64,000 nucleotides of DNA from Scleroderma bovista (Eukaryota > Basidiomycota > Agaricomycetes > Boletales > Sclerodermataceae). The notes beneath the pieces were generated by a model. The model had not been told where the DNA came from and did not search any database. It saw only the letters and a list, made by a program, of their open reading frames with translations. Shown here piece by piece: positions 1 through 12,100 of the stretch. The position numbers and the translations under genes were made by a program. Each line of letters starts with the position of its first letter. Position 1 is the first letter of the stretch. The stretch spans positions 372,001-436,000 of the forward strand of contig JAYMGJ010000157.1 of the NCBI GenBank assembly GCA_037178675.1, read 5' to 3'.

Positions 1-3000
1 TGTTGACAGTCAGTAATTCACACCTGTTATGGCTCCCCATTAATTCGTATCCTTGGGTGGGTAGAGCATTATAAGGCCTTTGCAGATGCACTGCCACATC
101 ATACTGGCCTGCTGAACCACCTAGGTCTCGTGCAGACCCAAGCCCAGGAAACTCGAATATCTTTACAAGAAGCTAAGGAAGCTCTTGGAACCAGGCGTGC
201 TGATCTTGTTCAGCTGTGGTCACGGGGTCAAATGGTTGAAGAAATGATGCGACTATTGGATGAAATGTCAGCTTTCTCGTTACATTTATGGAAATTTGGC
301 TTAAATATTTTAAGTGAATGCCTTAAATCTATTCCCGATGTGTTGGAAGCTCTCATCTCAGAAAAGCGGCTCATTCAAGCATCCGTCCTACTCGTGCGCA
401 GTCTTAAACTCATCAATAAGCCGGACATGCAGGAGATTGGCGCCGTTTCTGACTTACGGAGTTATCTTACCGGTCAGGAGACTGTACGTGCAATCTACTT
501 TTCTATGTTAGGAAATTAACTTCTTGTAGGCTCTCCGTGAAATCTTGGTGGACGAACTTCATAATCATCTTTATCTCAAGTCCTTTTGGTGTGACACGCG
601 ATGGGCTGCATACATTCCCAATCAGGCGACGCGTACGTGGTTTCTTTGTTGCTATTGCATGACTAATTAACATGTTCAGTGCCAAAGGTTGCTTTCGAAG
701 ATGAATTCGCCAAGTTAGACCAGACCGGTGCGGCCCGTTCTGTTGCAACATCGTTTCCTCATAATTCGCAACCCACACGTTTGTCGCGCTACCTTAGCAA
801 TCTGGGGTTGCGACCTAATGACCCTCCTTATGATCTTAATGAGCTAAGTTTCCACAGCCATGGGGTTGGTCAAGATATGTCAATGACCTCGTCTGTGTCC
901 ATTGTCCCGACTTCAACTGGTGGAGTACCTACAGCGTCGTCCCAATTTGGTCAGACAACAATCAATCCAGAAGCGGACTCCTTTGCTTACATTGAAATGT
1001 TGTTGGAGTCCTTGGCTGTCTTGGGTAAGGTCGGGACTGCTCTGGACACGGTTATCCAGCGCCTCCCCAGCGAAATTTATGCCGTGGTCGAGGCAACCGT
1101 CAACGAAGTGGAAGAACGAGCAGAACAAACGAAAAGGAGCTCTCTCATTCTTAGCAATGGCTTCAGGAATAAGTCGGAAGGAGGATACATCTTCACTTCT
1201 AATATGTCGACTGTCATGGATTCAACACAGTTATACCTGACTCCTACCGGAACGGCAGCTGTGAGGGTGTCTACGATCCGCCTCACTGCTCTTGAGTCGT
1301 CGACGAAACGCGTTGATCAAGAGATCCTGAAAGACCTTTTCTGGACAATGTACTCGAAACTTTATGCTTCTATTCAGGGCCTTCGCGTCGTCTTCGAGGT
1401 CTCCAACCGCATTGGAACGGTGCGTGAAAAATGTTCTTCCACCCAAGTGATTCACTCATCACTTTATCTAATTCAGCGTCGGGATTTCAAGGACTCCTCG
1501 GGTGCTAAACCAGGAACGCTTTTCCCTATTGCCGATGTGTGGGCTTTGGTACAAGCTGAAGTATTTTCCAATGCTTTTCCTCCCTTTTCATTCTGACGTT
1601 TTTGCAGGTTCGAACCCTTTTATATGATTACCTAACGGATGAAGAACAAAGCTCCGTGACAGGTCGAAACCCAATTACTTCCATCAACGAGGTACTTCGA
1701 GAAGGGCGCTTTACGCGGGATAAGCTCAAGGTTTCATTGCCACACTTCACCAATCTCTTTACTTACTATCAACTTTGTTGGCAGACGATTTTCCGATTTT
1801 CCGATTCTGACATCAAAGCATCAACAAAAATTCTTAGAAAGCATGAAGATGAACTCATGCTTTCCCTTCGAGAGACGATGCCCGGACTTGTTCAAAGTTC
1901 CTCAGAAAGCGCTGCGCACACCGCATTTTCCACGGTTGCCTCGGATGATCATACCCTTGGAACTACTCTACATCATCGATTACTCATTAAACCCGATCCG
2001 TTTCATGTCAGCGTGCTGTTCCAGCCCACACTAGCCTTTTTGAGTCAAATTGCGGATGTCCTTCCCCAAGGCATGGAAAGTGTCCGTTCAGCCGCAGAAG
2101 TCCTAGATAACTTCGTTCTCCAAGTATATTTGCCACAATTGGAAGAAAAAATATCCTGGTTATTCCATCACGCGGTTTCAAGTAAGGATTCCAACTCTTA
2201 TTACTAACTCGAAATTGACTATTAGTAGGTCCAGATGCATTTCAGCCTGACATTTTATCAACTCGCTTCAGTCCTCTGCCAATACTGAAGGTATACGTAC
2301 CAAAGCTTGATCATATATTGTATCCTTATTTTAATTCAGGTGACCACACAAATAATGGCTCTCATTAATTCGTTGTGCGCTATGCTTCGTACCACGCCAT
2401 TTCACCAAGAAAACTATTCACGTCTCATCATTGGGGTCATCATTCAATTTTATCAACGATGTAGCGATCGCTTTCATGACCTTATCTCCGGAGACCAAAA
2501 CGGAGGTTCTCCATCACATGTGTCGCTGGCTGCTCAATGGGCCCAGAGACCTGAATTGAGCGCGTGCCTGTCGGAACTATACACAAGAACTGTAAGTTCC
2601 ATGAGCTTTCCGAGGATGAGAATATGGCACTCATCACCAGTAGGATCCTTCGATTAAGCAACAGCTCTGTAGGCAAGAAATGCATCTTGAAATGGGTTAT
2701 CTGAGCCACGCTTCGCTGGGTAAAGATGACCTGACCCCTTCAATTCGCAGTATTACAGCGCTTTGCAGCCTGCATCGGAGTGTGGTAAGAAACCGTAGTG
2801 CTATCCGACTCATATCTAATTTCTCTTACAGGCTTGGTTTACCCAACAATTGATTGGCTTGAAGTCATCATCGGAGAGTTCACTTTCGCCAACCTCTGCA
2901 TCTCGCGTAGATCCCAACGTTTTCACTCCTTTCACTCCATCGCCCTTCCTTCCCTCTCTTCCAGTGTTTTCCAAGGAAGACGATATTACCTTACCACTCT

Positions 3001-3850
3001 CTCGCGAAATGGGATTGTAAGTTGTGTTTGTTTCGTCTCACAGCTCTTACTCACCTAAGAAAACTGATAGGCGATTTGGAGCACTGTTGAAGACCTATAC
3101 ACAGTTGGCTGAGATAATTCTTCATACGATCAGGATAGAAATTCGGTGTCGGGTGATGTACTACGTGGATGCAGCATTCCGCCTGGTCAGTACTTCATTT
3201 ACTCATAGACAATTCTCTAACCATCCTTGTAGGGGAACTTCCATCTTGACCATGAGATCGGGGAACCCGATCCTTATATTGTTGGCTTGAACATGGAACT
3301 TGGTAAAATCGACGAATGTGTTTTATCGACATTACTCAAGGAAGAACAAGAGTTCGTTCTTTCGCCCACGACCACTCCAAGCGACTAATATGATGTAGCT
3401 TTGTCTTCTGCGGCCTGGAACATCTTGTGGAACATCTTCTGATTGCTGGTGCTCGGCATATACGGATGGCCAACAAGTTCGGAATCGAAAAACTGATGCG
3501 GGATATTCTAGCACTGCAGCAGGGTATAAGAACCATTGAAAGTGGTCAACAGACTGCCCATTTCGAAAGAGTCCGGACGTATTACTCCCTCTTTGCGATT
3601 GGTCCACAAGTCAGTTGTGAGTTCCTTTTTGAGATTGGTCATGACCGTTTGCCAGGGTCTGCTCGACAGCGCCCGCGCCAACAAAGTGTTTTCGTTCGAC
3701 GAGTACAAAGTGATACTGGACCTCCAGTGTGGTGTCGATCGGGGTCTAGGAGACGCGGAAGCCGCCAAGGCTGCGGATCACAACTATGGCATGTATGCCA
3801 TCGAACTGCATGGCTTGGAGCTTGAGAGCTCAGTCGACACTGGTTCATAA
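1..3850 (+). CDS. SEC8: Exocyst complex subunit Sec8 (EXOC4), 5' part missing
   Basis: Subunit of the exocyst, which tethers secretory vesicles to the plasma membrane before SNARE fusion. The gene enters from the left edge, so the start codon is outside the window. The conserved Sec8 N-terminal region is visible: a coiled stretch with LVQLWSRGQMVEEMMRLLDE followed by SIPDVLEAL, SEKRLIQASVLLVRSLKLIN and IGAVSDLRSYL, then LREILVDELHNHLYLKSFW near 530-590. The C-terminal part runs to a stop at 3848-3850 and includes LLKTYTQLAEIILHTIRIEI. Many short introns interrupt it (for example 267-314, just before ~1608, and around 3190-3230), so the exon list is approximate. Its 3' end faces the LYR gene about 110 bp away. 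Family assignment is firm. Confidence 0.93.
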
Positions 3851-3959
3851 AATTTTGCCACGAGTAGTATATGTTATCGTATAGTTGTATTTATTCCATA
3901 GCCAACTACTAGGGTCTACTGCATGCAGCGTGCTGACCTTCACCTAACGAACATATGGC

Positions 3960-5147
3960 CTATGGTCCTACGGATGTCCGCTGATTGTCAAGCATGTCTG
4001 TTAACCACACCCTGTCTTCTTTTTCAAGCGAGTGTAACTGCGAAACTTGCACTCTCCTTCCTGTTAAAGCACTCTCGGGTAAAGATACAGAATACTCCTG
4101 TACTTCGTTTGCTGCCCGGCGGTACGTCAGAATAGGGAGTCTTCCTAGAAGCTCTCTGTAACGTCGACGAAGCCATCGAGCAGGCAATTTACCGTCCAGA
4201 CGTGAAGCTGGATTACACTGACTTCCCTTAGGTGGAGGTGATATGTGGGAGTATCCCGCCAAGTCAAATAGTTGTTGGAGTAGATTGGTCTCCTCAAAAC
4301 CGATGAGACGGGGAGATGACACATCGTGACCCGAGTCCTCTTTGGATGATGGTGGCTCGACCGACACCTGAAGTGGGGGCAGAACCTTTTTCCACCCCGC
4401 ACTGAAATAACGCCAACGAGCGTTGGCTTCACGCCGCTTCCTCAAAGGCCCAAGAAAAGCATCTTCTGATTTGGGGTTCGTGCGGCTGGAAACGATAGGA
4501 GGACAAATAAGGTCTCTGCCTCTCCGAGGGTTGTCGCGAGAACAGGCGGAAGTGAGGAGCGCGCTTAGCTCTGAAGTATACACAGGTGGGCGTGATTTTT
4601 CTCTTCCCGGAACGATGGGTGGAGGAAGTAGAGCACCAGGTTTCGAAAGTAGGGGCTGTCAAGGCTATATGAGGATCAGATGGTATGGTAAGCCTTGCCT
4701 CATACCTCCATCAACTCATACTTCAGTTTACCTACTCTCCCATAGGCTACGTCTAGCATACGGTTGAAAGCCAGGTGATCGCCGCCATTTGCCATTTGCA
4801 GTCTTCGCAAACCCTGGACGTCATTGTAACACAGTGACTCTCAGCACTGCGCACAACAAATGCTTGCCTTTAGTATTCTCTTGAGTTTTCTGCATCTAGA
4901 ATCGCCGAAGTTGGTTTGAAGAAGGGCTCGAAATTGATCTGAGCCTTGGATCTGGTAGAACTGACTGTAAATGTCAGAACGTCAGTGGAAGTAAAATCGG
5001 TCAAGGGGCCGTTTCTAACCGAAGATAGATGTGGGGGAGCCTCCTTACTTCACGAAGATAGATCCGATAAACTGAGAATATATGTTGACGAGACGTGTCT
5101 ATAGTCCTCGCAATTGTGCTTGCTACATTTACGCCGCAGCGCAGCAT
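3960..5147 (-). CDS. LYR-motif protein, Cup1-like N-terminal domain type
   Basis: LYR proteins are small, usually mitochondrial proteins that bind acyl carrier protein or help Fe-S/respiratory-complex assembly; the exact partner of this subtype is not known to me. The LYR helix is visible as SVYRIYLREVRRLPHIYLR. The next exon gives SDQFRALLQTNFGDSRCRKL, and a third gives GLRRLQMANGGDHLAFNRML followed by DVAYGR, the helix pattern of this family. The long last exon (4675-3960) has PPIVPGREKSRPPVYTSEL and a basic C-terminus containing KLPARWLRRRYRELLGRLP. The first in-frame ATG is at 5147; an extra 5' exon is possible. The intron 4814-4867 begins with GC (see findings). It is divergent from LSG1 and convergent with SEC8. 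Assignment rests on motif order, not on a database search. Confidence 0.72.
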
Positions 5148-5414
5148 GGCTTCTGGTCGTATTTCCAGAGCCTGCTGGAGAATTATGGTTGATGTGTACC
5201 CCAACAGAAAACCTTTTGGCTAGCCCTTCAGTGAGATTGTCGTATGTCGTTTAGCTTTGGGATGGAATGGTTAGTTGTTCAAGACCCCCCTGTTGCGTAA
5301 GCAGACGTTCGTCACCGATTTGATTACAGTAAGTCATCGCAGTCGTGTGGTATCTGCTATTCCAAAGGTCATAAGGCATCTACATACTTCGGGACAGTCC
5401 TTCAAGCTAACACG
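5148..5414. promoter_or_regulatory. Shared 5' region of LYR gene and LSG1
   Basis: About 267 bp separate the inferred start codons of two divergently transcribed genes. Both promoters must lie here or overlap the opposite gene. No clear TATA box is visible. Confidence 0.4.
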
Positions 5415-7870
5415 ATGGTGCGCGTCGAGTTGTCCTTGATCCAGAGATCGAAACAGTTGTTTTGACTACACATCTGTATCAGCCTCCAAGACAGAAGAAC
5501 CAAAATGCAGCTGGTCTTGGTCGAGCCATCATCAACCGGAAAGTAAAAGATGCCCGTGAACGTGCAGAATCGGGTCTTGTACGTGTTCATTTTTGAGGTT
5601 CTATGGACTCAGGCGTAACCCCTCGATGCCGGTTGCTGCAGTATACCACTGATATCGACCCAACCTCCCGTCTCAAGTCCGTCACACAAGAGCGAGATTT
5701 AGACGAGTTCCTAAACACTGCTACGTTGGCGGGTATGGAGTTTACAGCAGGTGCCTTTCCGTCCACAGCTTGATCAACTACTGGTGCTCATATCACGCAA
5801 TAGAACGACAAAACATAAAAATCATCCAGTCACTTTCCAGTTTGTCGCACAATCCATACTTACTCAGTGATCAAGAGGAACATTCCACACGCCTCAGACA
5901 TCAGGAGAATGTGTCCAGAATAAGGGTCCCACGGCGACCACCTTGGACCAAGTCGATCACTACAGCTCAGCTGGACAGGCAAGAGAAGGATGCATTTTTG
6001 GAATGGAGAAGAGGTCTAGCGAGGTGCGTATGGCCAAGATGGAATACTCCATTGATTGTGGATAGATATTTACCTTACTTGTTCGCAGACTGCAAGAGGA
6101 TGAAAAATTCTTGCTCACCCCGTTCGAACGTAACATAGAAGTGTGGCGTCAGCTGTGGAGAGTCATTGAACGGTCCCATCTCGTAGTTCAAATCGTCGAT
6201 GCCCGGAATCCTCTCCAATTCCGTTGTGAAGATCTTGAATTTTATGTCGAGGACGTAGAGGGCCCTGAAGGTGAAGCCGGAACAGGGAAGGGTTTGCGAA
6301 AAAACATGCTCCTCATCAATAAAGCAGATTTATTGACAGCGACACAGAGGTGAATATTAAAATATTTTTATAGACGTGTATTTAACTGATAAACCTGTTG
6401 CATTTACAAAGACGGATTTGGGCAGATTACTTTGACTCGAAAGGAATTCAATATGCGTTCTTCTCTGCTGCCAATGCCGTGGCTCTACAGGCAGCAAAGC
6501 AAGACACAATGGAGCCATTTAAGACTGAGGAACGCAGAAGAATGGAGGAGGTCCAACATCATGAGGAGGCTGCCTCGTCGTCTGAATCAGAAGGTCCGCA
6601 TACACCCCGCGATGATGAAAGTACAGCTGGGTCAGTTGCCGATGCCGATCCACCACCAGATTCAGACTCGGAATTTACCTCTGATGACGAGTTTAAGTTT
6701 GTACACACCGAGGAAGATACACCGGACGGAAGGGACCCCCGAATAAAGGTGCTATCTGTTTCAGAACTTGAGGAACTGTTCTTCAAGGCAGCTCCAGATC
6801 TTTCAGGTGAGGTGTGCAATTGGCATTCATCTGACTAGCCTTACTCTAGTCGTACTTAGTGTTCAGTGACGCATCTGGATCGATACCGACAAAGCTTGTT
6901 GTCGGCCTTGTGGGGTACCCTAATGTCGGCAAGTCGAGCACCATCAACGCTCTCCTTGGCCAGAAAAAGGTCAGCGTGTCCGCCACACCGGGGAAGACCA
7001 AGCACTTCCAGACGATCCATCTCTCTTCCTCGATTGTCCTGTGTGATTGTCCAGGGTTGGTGTTCCCGCAGTTTGCCATGACCAAAGCTGCGTTGGTATG
7101 CGACGGCGTACTACCAATCGATCAGATGCGGGAATATACTGGGCCTGTTGCACTTGTCGTGAAGAGAATTCCGAAAGTGGTGTTAGAAGCGACATATGGG
7201 CTGACCATCGCAACTCGAAGTGTGGAGGAAGGTGGAGACGGAAAAATTACCGCAGAAGACCTACTTGTTGCATATGCTAGTATGTCGAGGCTCCTTCGCT
7301 TCGAACATATCTGACGTCATGCATTATACAGTCGCACGCGGATTCATGCGGTCGGGACAGGGAAATCCAGATGAAGCTCGCGCTGCGCGCTACATTCTCA
7401 AAGACTATGTGAACGGCAAGCTTCTGTTTTGCCATCCGCCTCCTGAGGTATCGGAGGACTTGTACAATGCACGCACACACGAGCTTGCTTTGATCCGGAT
7501 GGCAGGCAAAAAGCGTGCGCCAGTGACAAGGGTTGGCAAAGATGCTGACACCTTCGTTCCTGCTGCGCTGCAATCACATGCAGGAACTGAAGCTTCGGGT
7601 GGTCAGGGATCGTCTGTAAAGCTGCAGACACTTGACAGAGAGTTCTTTTTGCAGAATGGCGTGGTGTCTTCGACAGCATTCATTCAGGGCACAGCGAAGC
7701 ACGGACAGGAGTTTACGCGTGGACAGATGTACCGACACCAAAACATCGTTGGAAATGACGGACGCCTACTGCCACCCGGCGTGGCACACGGGGGAACCGT
7801 GTTGGATGGAAAGAAGCACCATAAGAAGATGAAGAGGGTGAAGCAGAGAAGTGGGAAAGGGTATGATTAG
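5415..7870 (+). CDS. LSG1: Large-subunit GTPase 1, cytoplasmic 60S export/maturation factor
   Basis: Lsg1 is a circularly permuted GTPase that releases the export adaptor Nmd3 from pre-60S ribosomes in the cytoplasm. The permuted motif order is visible: G4 as INKAD (LLINKADLLT near 6310-6345) comes before G1 (GYPNVGKSS, near 6915) and G3 (DCPG, near 7047). Upstream are the family blocks KSVTQERDLDEFLNTATLAG, RVPRRPPW and QLDRQEKDAFLEWRRGL; an acidic linker (6540-6730) lies between the G4 and G1 halves, as in relatives. The C-terminus ends KKMKRVKQRSGKGYD. The best start is an ATG at 5415-5417 followed directly by an intron (5418-5494), giving MKNQNAAGLGRAI; further exons begin at 5495, 5642, 5804 and 6089. 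Family call is firm; the three-base first coding exon is inferred. Confidence 0.93.
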
Positions 7871-8499
7871 GTTACGATGGTACCAATGCAAATCTAGGTC
7901 TAAACGACAGTTCTTGATACGAGGAAGCATGGCTACTCGTTCCAGGTGAGGATGTCGCGGTCGTCTTCGGAGTCATGGTCACGTCTGCGGTGGAGCATGA
8001 CGCGATCACGGGAAGGAAAGAGTCGGTTGCAGTCTGACGATGCTCAGCCTTGCAAAGGGTGTGCAATGAAACACGGTCACCTTGGAATGCGCAGATGTAG
8101 ATAGGAGTTCTGGAGGGACAAGTCACACGACGATTCGAGGGGGAGTGATAAACGTACTCTTCGGGGACTGTTACGCGGCCATGGCCGCTGTTCACCTGAT
8201 CTACGGTTGTTGTCGCTGTTCTGAGCATCAGCGGGGCGAGGAGCAGCGGCGAGGAGCTGGCGTACTGTCTTGCACTGCAGGTGTGGACTTGAGGATGGAC
8301 GGCAGATGGGGACCATCCATGCTTCTGCACAGCCACCAGCAGCGGATGGATGGACCACCCGTCGTCGCTGTCGAGCACGACGCGCAGACCTCTCTCGGAT
8401 CGGCTCGGGTTACTGTCAGCCACACCTGCATCCATGCATGTCGACAGCTCCACTCGCGTCCTTGCTCTGCCCGGTCGTCTGCGCCTGTCCGCGTCTCAT
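7871..8499. other. Intergenic region, LSG1 3' end to lipase promoter
   Basis: GC-rich sequence with overlapping open frames on both strands but no conserved motif, codon bias or splice pattern that I trust. It should hold the LSG1 3' UTR and the lipase promoter. In-frame ATGs at 8350 and about 8434 could extend the lipase upstream. Confidence 0.45.
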
Positions 8500-10373
8500 A
8501 TGCCAGCAGCGCCTCTTCTACGATATCCCTGTCCTGACCCCGTCGAGCTTTCATCCTCGTCTAACCCACCCACCCCACTCGCCACCGCGCTCAATGAGGC
8601 CCTCTCCGAGTCGATTCTTCCTGCCCCACCCCCGCAAGCAAGGCTCCCCCCCGCCTTTTCGCCTTGCCGTGCACTGACACGCCCCCCGCTAATGGCCACG
8701 GTGCGCTGCACTTACCCCACGGCATCTCTCTCGGCTGCACATGGGTCTCCCTTCTCCTCCGTGACTTCCACCCAGCCGCCTATCCCTCCACCCACGACCT
8801 CTGCAGGATCCCCATCGCGTGCCGGCTCATCCCTGGATGCACTCCGTTCAATACATACGTCGTCCTCAGCGTACTTCATCTCATCCCAGTCTCAGTCCAA
8901 GTGGTGGTTCCAGTTGGACTCCGAAGCCGTAAAGAAGGAGAGCGTTGAGAGTATACTACACGAGGATGATACGGAGGGCACGAGGAAAAAGTGTATGTAG
9001 GTCTTTCTATGTGAGGAATACTCGTAACGTCCTTCCAGTTCGCGCCCCAAAAGCGCCTCTGGTATTCTGTCACGGCCTACTTGGCTTCGACTCCGTTACC
9101 ATCGGTCCGGCCATTGCCCCGTTACAGGTACCGCACTGGCGTGGGATCAAAGAAGTTCTGGAGGATAATGGCTGCGAGGTGCTCATAACCCGTGTACCCG
9201 CCACGAGCTCGCCCATAGACCGTGCCAAAGTTCTCGAGAAGAAAGTGTCAGAAACCTATCCAGGTCGAGCTGTCCATCTTATCGGTGTGTTATTTCTGGG
9301 TGTGCTTTGTTTCGTCCATTAACCAACCTGTGTACTTCAGGACACAGCATGGTGCGCTTTCAATCCGTTTTTAGAGCTGTGCCCTAAGTTGGCATGCAAC
9401 AGGGAGGTGTCGATTGCCGTTACCTTATTACCCACCTCACTCAACGCTCATTCACGGTGCTCTCACTGACTACCATCGCAACTCCTCATCGTGGATCCAC
9501 GTTTGCCAGCCACTTTCTCTCCCTCGCGAGCACCCGTCTTCCTGCTGTCCTTACCTTGCTCGAACTCCTTCCGAATGGAAGTGGCGATGGTAAGGCTTTC
9601 GAGTGTCTGACGCCGGAAGCTATGGAGAAATTTAACAAGAACACACCTGATATGGACGGTGTACGCTACTTCAGCTGGGGCGCAGAATATGAACCAGCCC
9701 TGTTTGATACATGGAGGTGGGCTTATCTGCTTTGGCCGCGATGTACATTTCCTCTTATTCGCATAGGTACCCCCATTCCGTTATATACGCGAAGGAGGGA
9801 CCGAACGATGGGCTCGTTTCAGTGAAGTCTGCACAGTGGGGTACTTACCTTGGTACACTCAAGGATGTTAATCATCTTGACCTTGTCGGCTGGACGGATG
9901 GCATTGCCGGTGGGTTGGGTCTGCCAACGCTGGGGCTGAAAGGGATGAAGGCAGCGGTACAAGGCTCGGAAGTCGGGTTTAGTCCCGGGCGGTTTTATCT
10001 AGGTGTGGGGGATTTGTTGGCAGGTGTTGAGGAGGAACAGGGATATGTCAAGGATGGTCTCTGGATTGGGCCGGAAGGGAGCAAGGCAACGCTTGAAGAC
10101 AGTATGCGACGGTATGGAGCTGCCGAAGGTGTCTCACCCATTCGACGGAGTTCTTCTGACAAGGCAAGAGCAAGGATGGAAGAAATGTTGCGTCGGACTC
10201 CATCCACCCCCTCTACGCCACAAGAGGAACAGGGTTCAGATAATCCGGCGACGGAGTCAATTGGACCGACGGACGATGAACATGAATTCGAGATGGTGAG
10301 TGAATCACCGGCGACTGGCGCGGAACAGAAGAATATTCATCGAAGAAGCACCAACGCGAGGACTGGGACTTGA
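8500..10373 (+). CDS. Alpha/beta-hydrolase lipase, TGL2-like
   Basis: A triacylglycerol-lipase-type hydrolase resembling fungal Tgl2. The oxyanion region is PLVFCHGLLGFD (about 9060), the nucleophile elbow is GHSMGG, the acid is Asp in PNDGLVSVKSAQWG and the histidine is in DVNHLDLVGW. Exons as read: 8500-8992, 9039-9284, 9341-9351, 9403-9716 and 9767-10373; every junction keeps frame. The 11-nt exon 9341-9351 carries most of GHSM including the catalytic Ser. The N-terminal ~165 residues are Pro/Ser/Ala-rich and may contain a targeting segment. The start is uncertain because in-frame ATGs exist at 8350, about 8434, 8500 and 8692. The C-terminal ~100 residues are polar and poorly conserved. 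It is followed on the same strand by S-formylglutathione hydrolase, with no sign of functional linkage. Confidence 0.85.
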
Positions 10374-10677
10374 CTTCTTCAAATCAATAGATTTGTCCAT
10401 CATGACCACGGCAACACTCGACACGCGTAATCCGGATACACGCCCTCGACGATGCTGCTAAGATGCTTGCAAGATACAATATAATTGTTAGTTGATTAAT
10501 CAATTAATCACCATTCAATATTCAAGAGTCCCCTTCTAATATACCCTGGTAACAAATTCAATGTAATCAATCAGTTATCATCGTTAGCTACCATTCTTAG
10601 AATTCTACCAAGATAAGATCACCGTCACCCCTGAGCTTTAGATTCCTTCGACATCTCTGCCGACTGCAGCGTACAGA
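10374..10677. other. AT-rich intergenic region
   Basis: About 300 bp between two co-directional genes. It is markedly more AT-rich than its surroundings around 10480-10610, with a short palindromic run of TTAATCAATTAATC at 10493-10510. It probably holds the lipase terminator and the promoter of the next gene. Confidence 0.4.
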
Positions 10678-11981
10678 ATGGCCAGTTTGGAAAAGTTGGC
10701 TTCCAACAAGCATTTTGGGGGTACGTTGATGAAGTACAAATTCAAGGTGAGCAACATTATATCACATGGGCATTCCTTCGAAACGCTTTCTCTACTCGCG
10801 TGTAGTCGGCTGCTCTGGGAGATCTCGATGCGAAGTTCAACCTGTTTCTCCCATCCAATGCTACACAGGAAAAGGTACCAATGTTAACCTACCTGGCAGG
10901 ATTGACTTGCACCGAGGACAATGGGTGTGTTTGTCCGACCTGCGCATCCTGGCATTCCACTGAATCAACATCAAGCGCTGAGAAGGGTGGCTTTATGCGC
11001 GATGCAGCCGCTGAGGGTATCGCGATCATCTTCCCAGACACTTCTCCGCGGGGTGCTGACATTGAGGGCGAGCAAGACAACTGGGATTTTGGAATAGGTT
11101 CAAGTTATCCTGCACCCTTTTTTTCTCATGTCCACTAACATCGACGACCCACTGCAGCCGCGGGCTGGTACCTCGACGCTACCCACCCCAAATGGGCGAA
11201 GCACTACAAAATGTTCACTCATGTTACGCAGGAGTTGCCGCAGGTCATCGAAGCTGCTGGGCTACCCGTCGTGCGTATCCACTAGTTCTCTCAGATCAAA
11301 GAGCCTAGCGCACTTTTGGCCAGGACCTCTCTCGTCAGTCTATCTTTGGACACTCCATGGGGGGTCATGGTGCCCTCGTGGTTTATCTCACATCGGTCCT
11401 TTCCGGAGCCAATACATACCGGTCCTGCTCCGCGTTTGCACCCGTTTGTGCGCCATCGATCGCCCCGTGGGGAATCAAGGCGTTTAGTGGATATCTTGCG
11501 GGAGGTGTAGAAGAAGGACAGGAGAGTTACGACGCAAGCCTGCTTATTGGTCGTGTCAAGGGTCCCGTGAATATATTGATCGATTATGTGGGTGGCCACA
11601 CTAGTTCCCTCGCCTGTAACGCGAGACGGACAAAGTTTTGATGCCTTGATGGATGTCGCTGACAATATGCGTACAGGGCACTTCAGACAACTTCGCGACG
11701 CAGCTTAGCCCAGATGTGTTCCTCCGCGCCGCCCGCGAAGCTGGATTTGACGAACACCAGGTCCGCGTGCGCGGACACGATGGTTACGGACATAATTATT
11801 ACTTCGTACGCTCACAACTGCTTATCTTCGAACTAAACTAATTGGCCACTGAAAGATTGCAACATTTGGTCCTGAACACATTCGGTGTAGGCCCTGCTTT
11901 CCGTGAGACATACCTTTACTAACTAACAGCATCTTTTGTTCGACAGACCATGCCAGGATTCTCAAAGGTGGAGATGTATAA
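10678..11981 (+). CDS. S-formylglutathione hydrolase (esterase D)
   Basis: Hydrolyses S-formylglutathione to formate and glutathione, the second step of glutathione-dependent formaldehyde detoxification in the cytosol. Diagnostic blocks: [35 protein letters not shown] with RG after it, the nucleophile elbow [11 protein letters not shown], APICxP-like [17 protein letters not shown], the acid in LIDYGTSDNF and the histidine in [11 protein letters not shown]. The ATG at 10678 gives [15 protein letters not shown], a normal start for the family. Short introns fall after KYKFK, in DNG|AEKG, after GIA, before [12 protein letters not shown], after LIDY and after NYYF; the best 3' reading ends [20 protein letters not shown] at 11981. 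Length (about 290 residues) fits the family. Confidence 0.93.
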
Positions 11982-12100
11982 AGTCATTGAATGACATGTT
12001 ATTACGAATACGCCAGTTTTCTAGTTATACTAAAAGGAGGCAGTGAGTTAAAACTTGGACGCATATGAAAGCAGGAAGTGTGACACGAGTCTGCATCGCA

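Noticed and set aside
7872..8537. Long overlapping open frames between LSG1 and the lipase
   Set aside because: They occur on both strands in GC-rich sequence and show no family-like motifs; explained by base composition.
10493..10510. AT palindrome as a possible origin or regulatory site
   Set aside because: A single short AT-rich inverted repeat in an intergenic region; too weak to assign a role.
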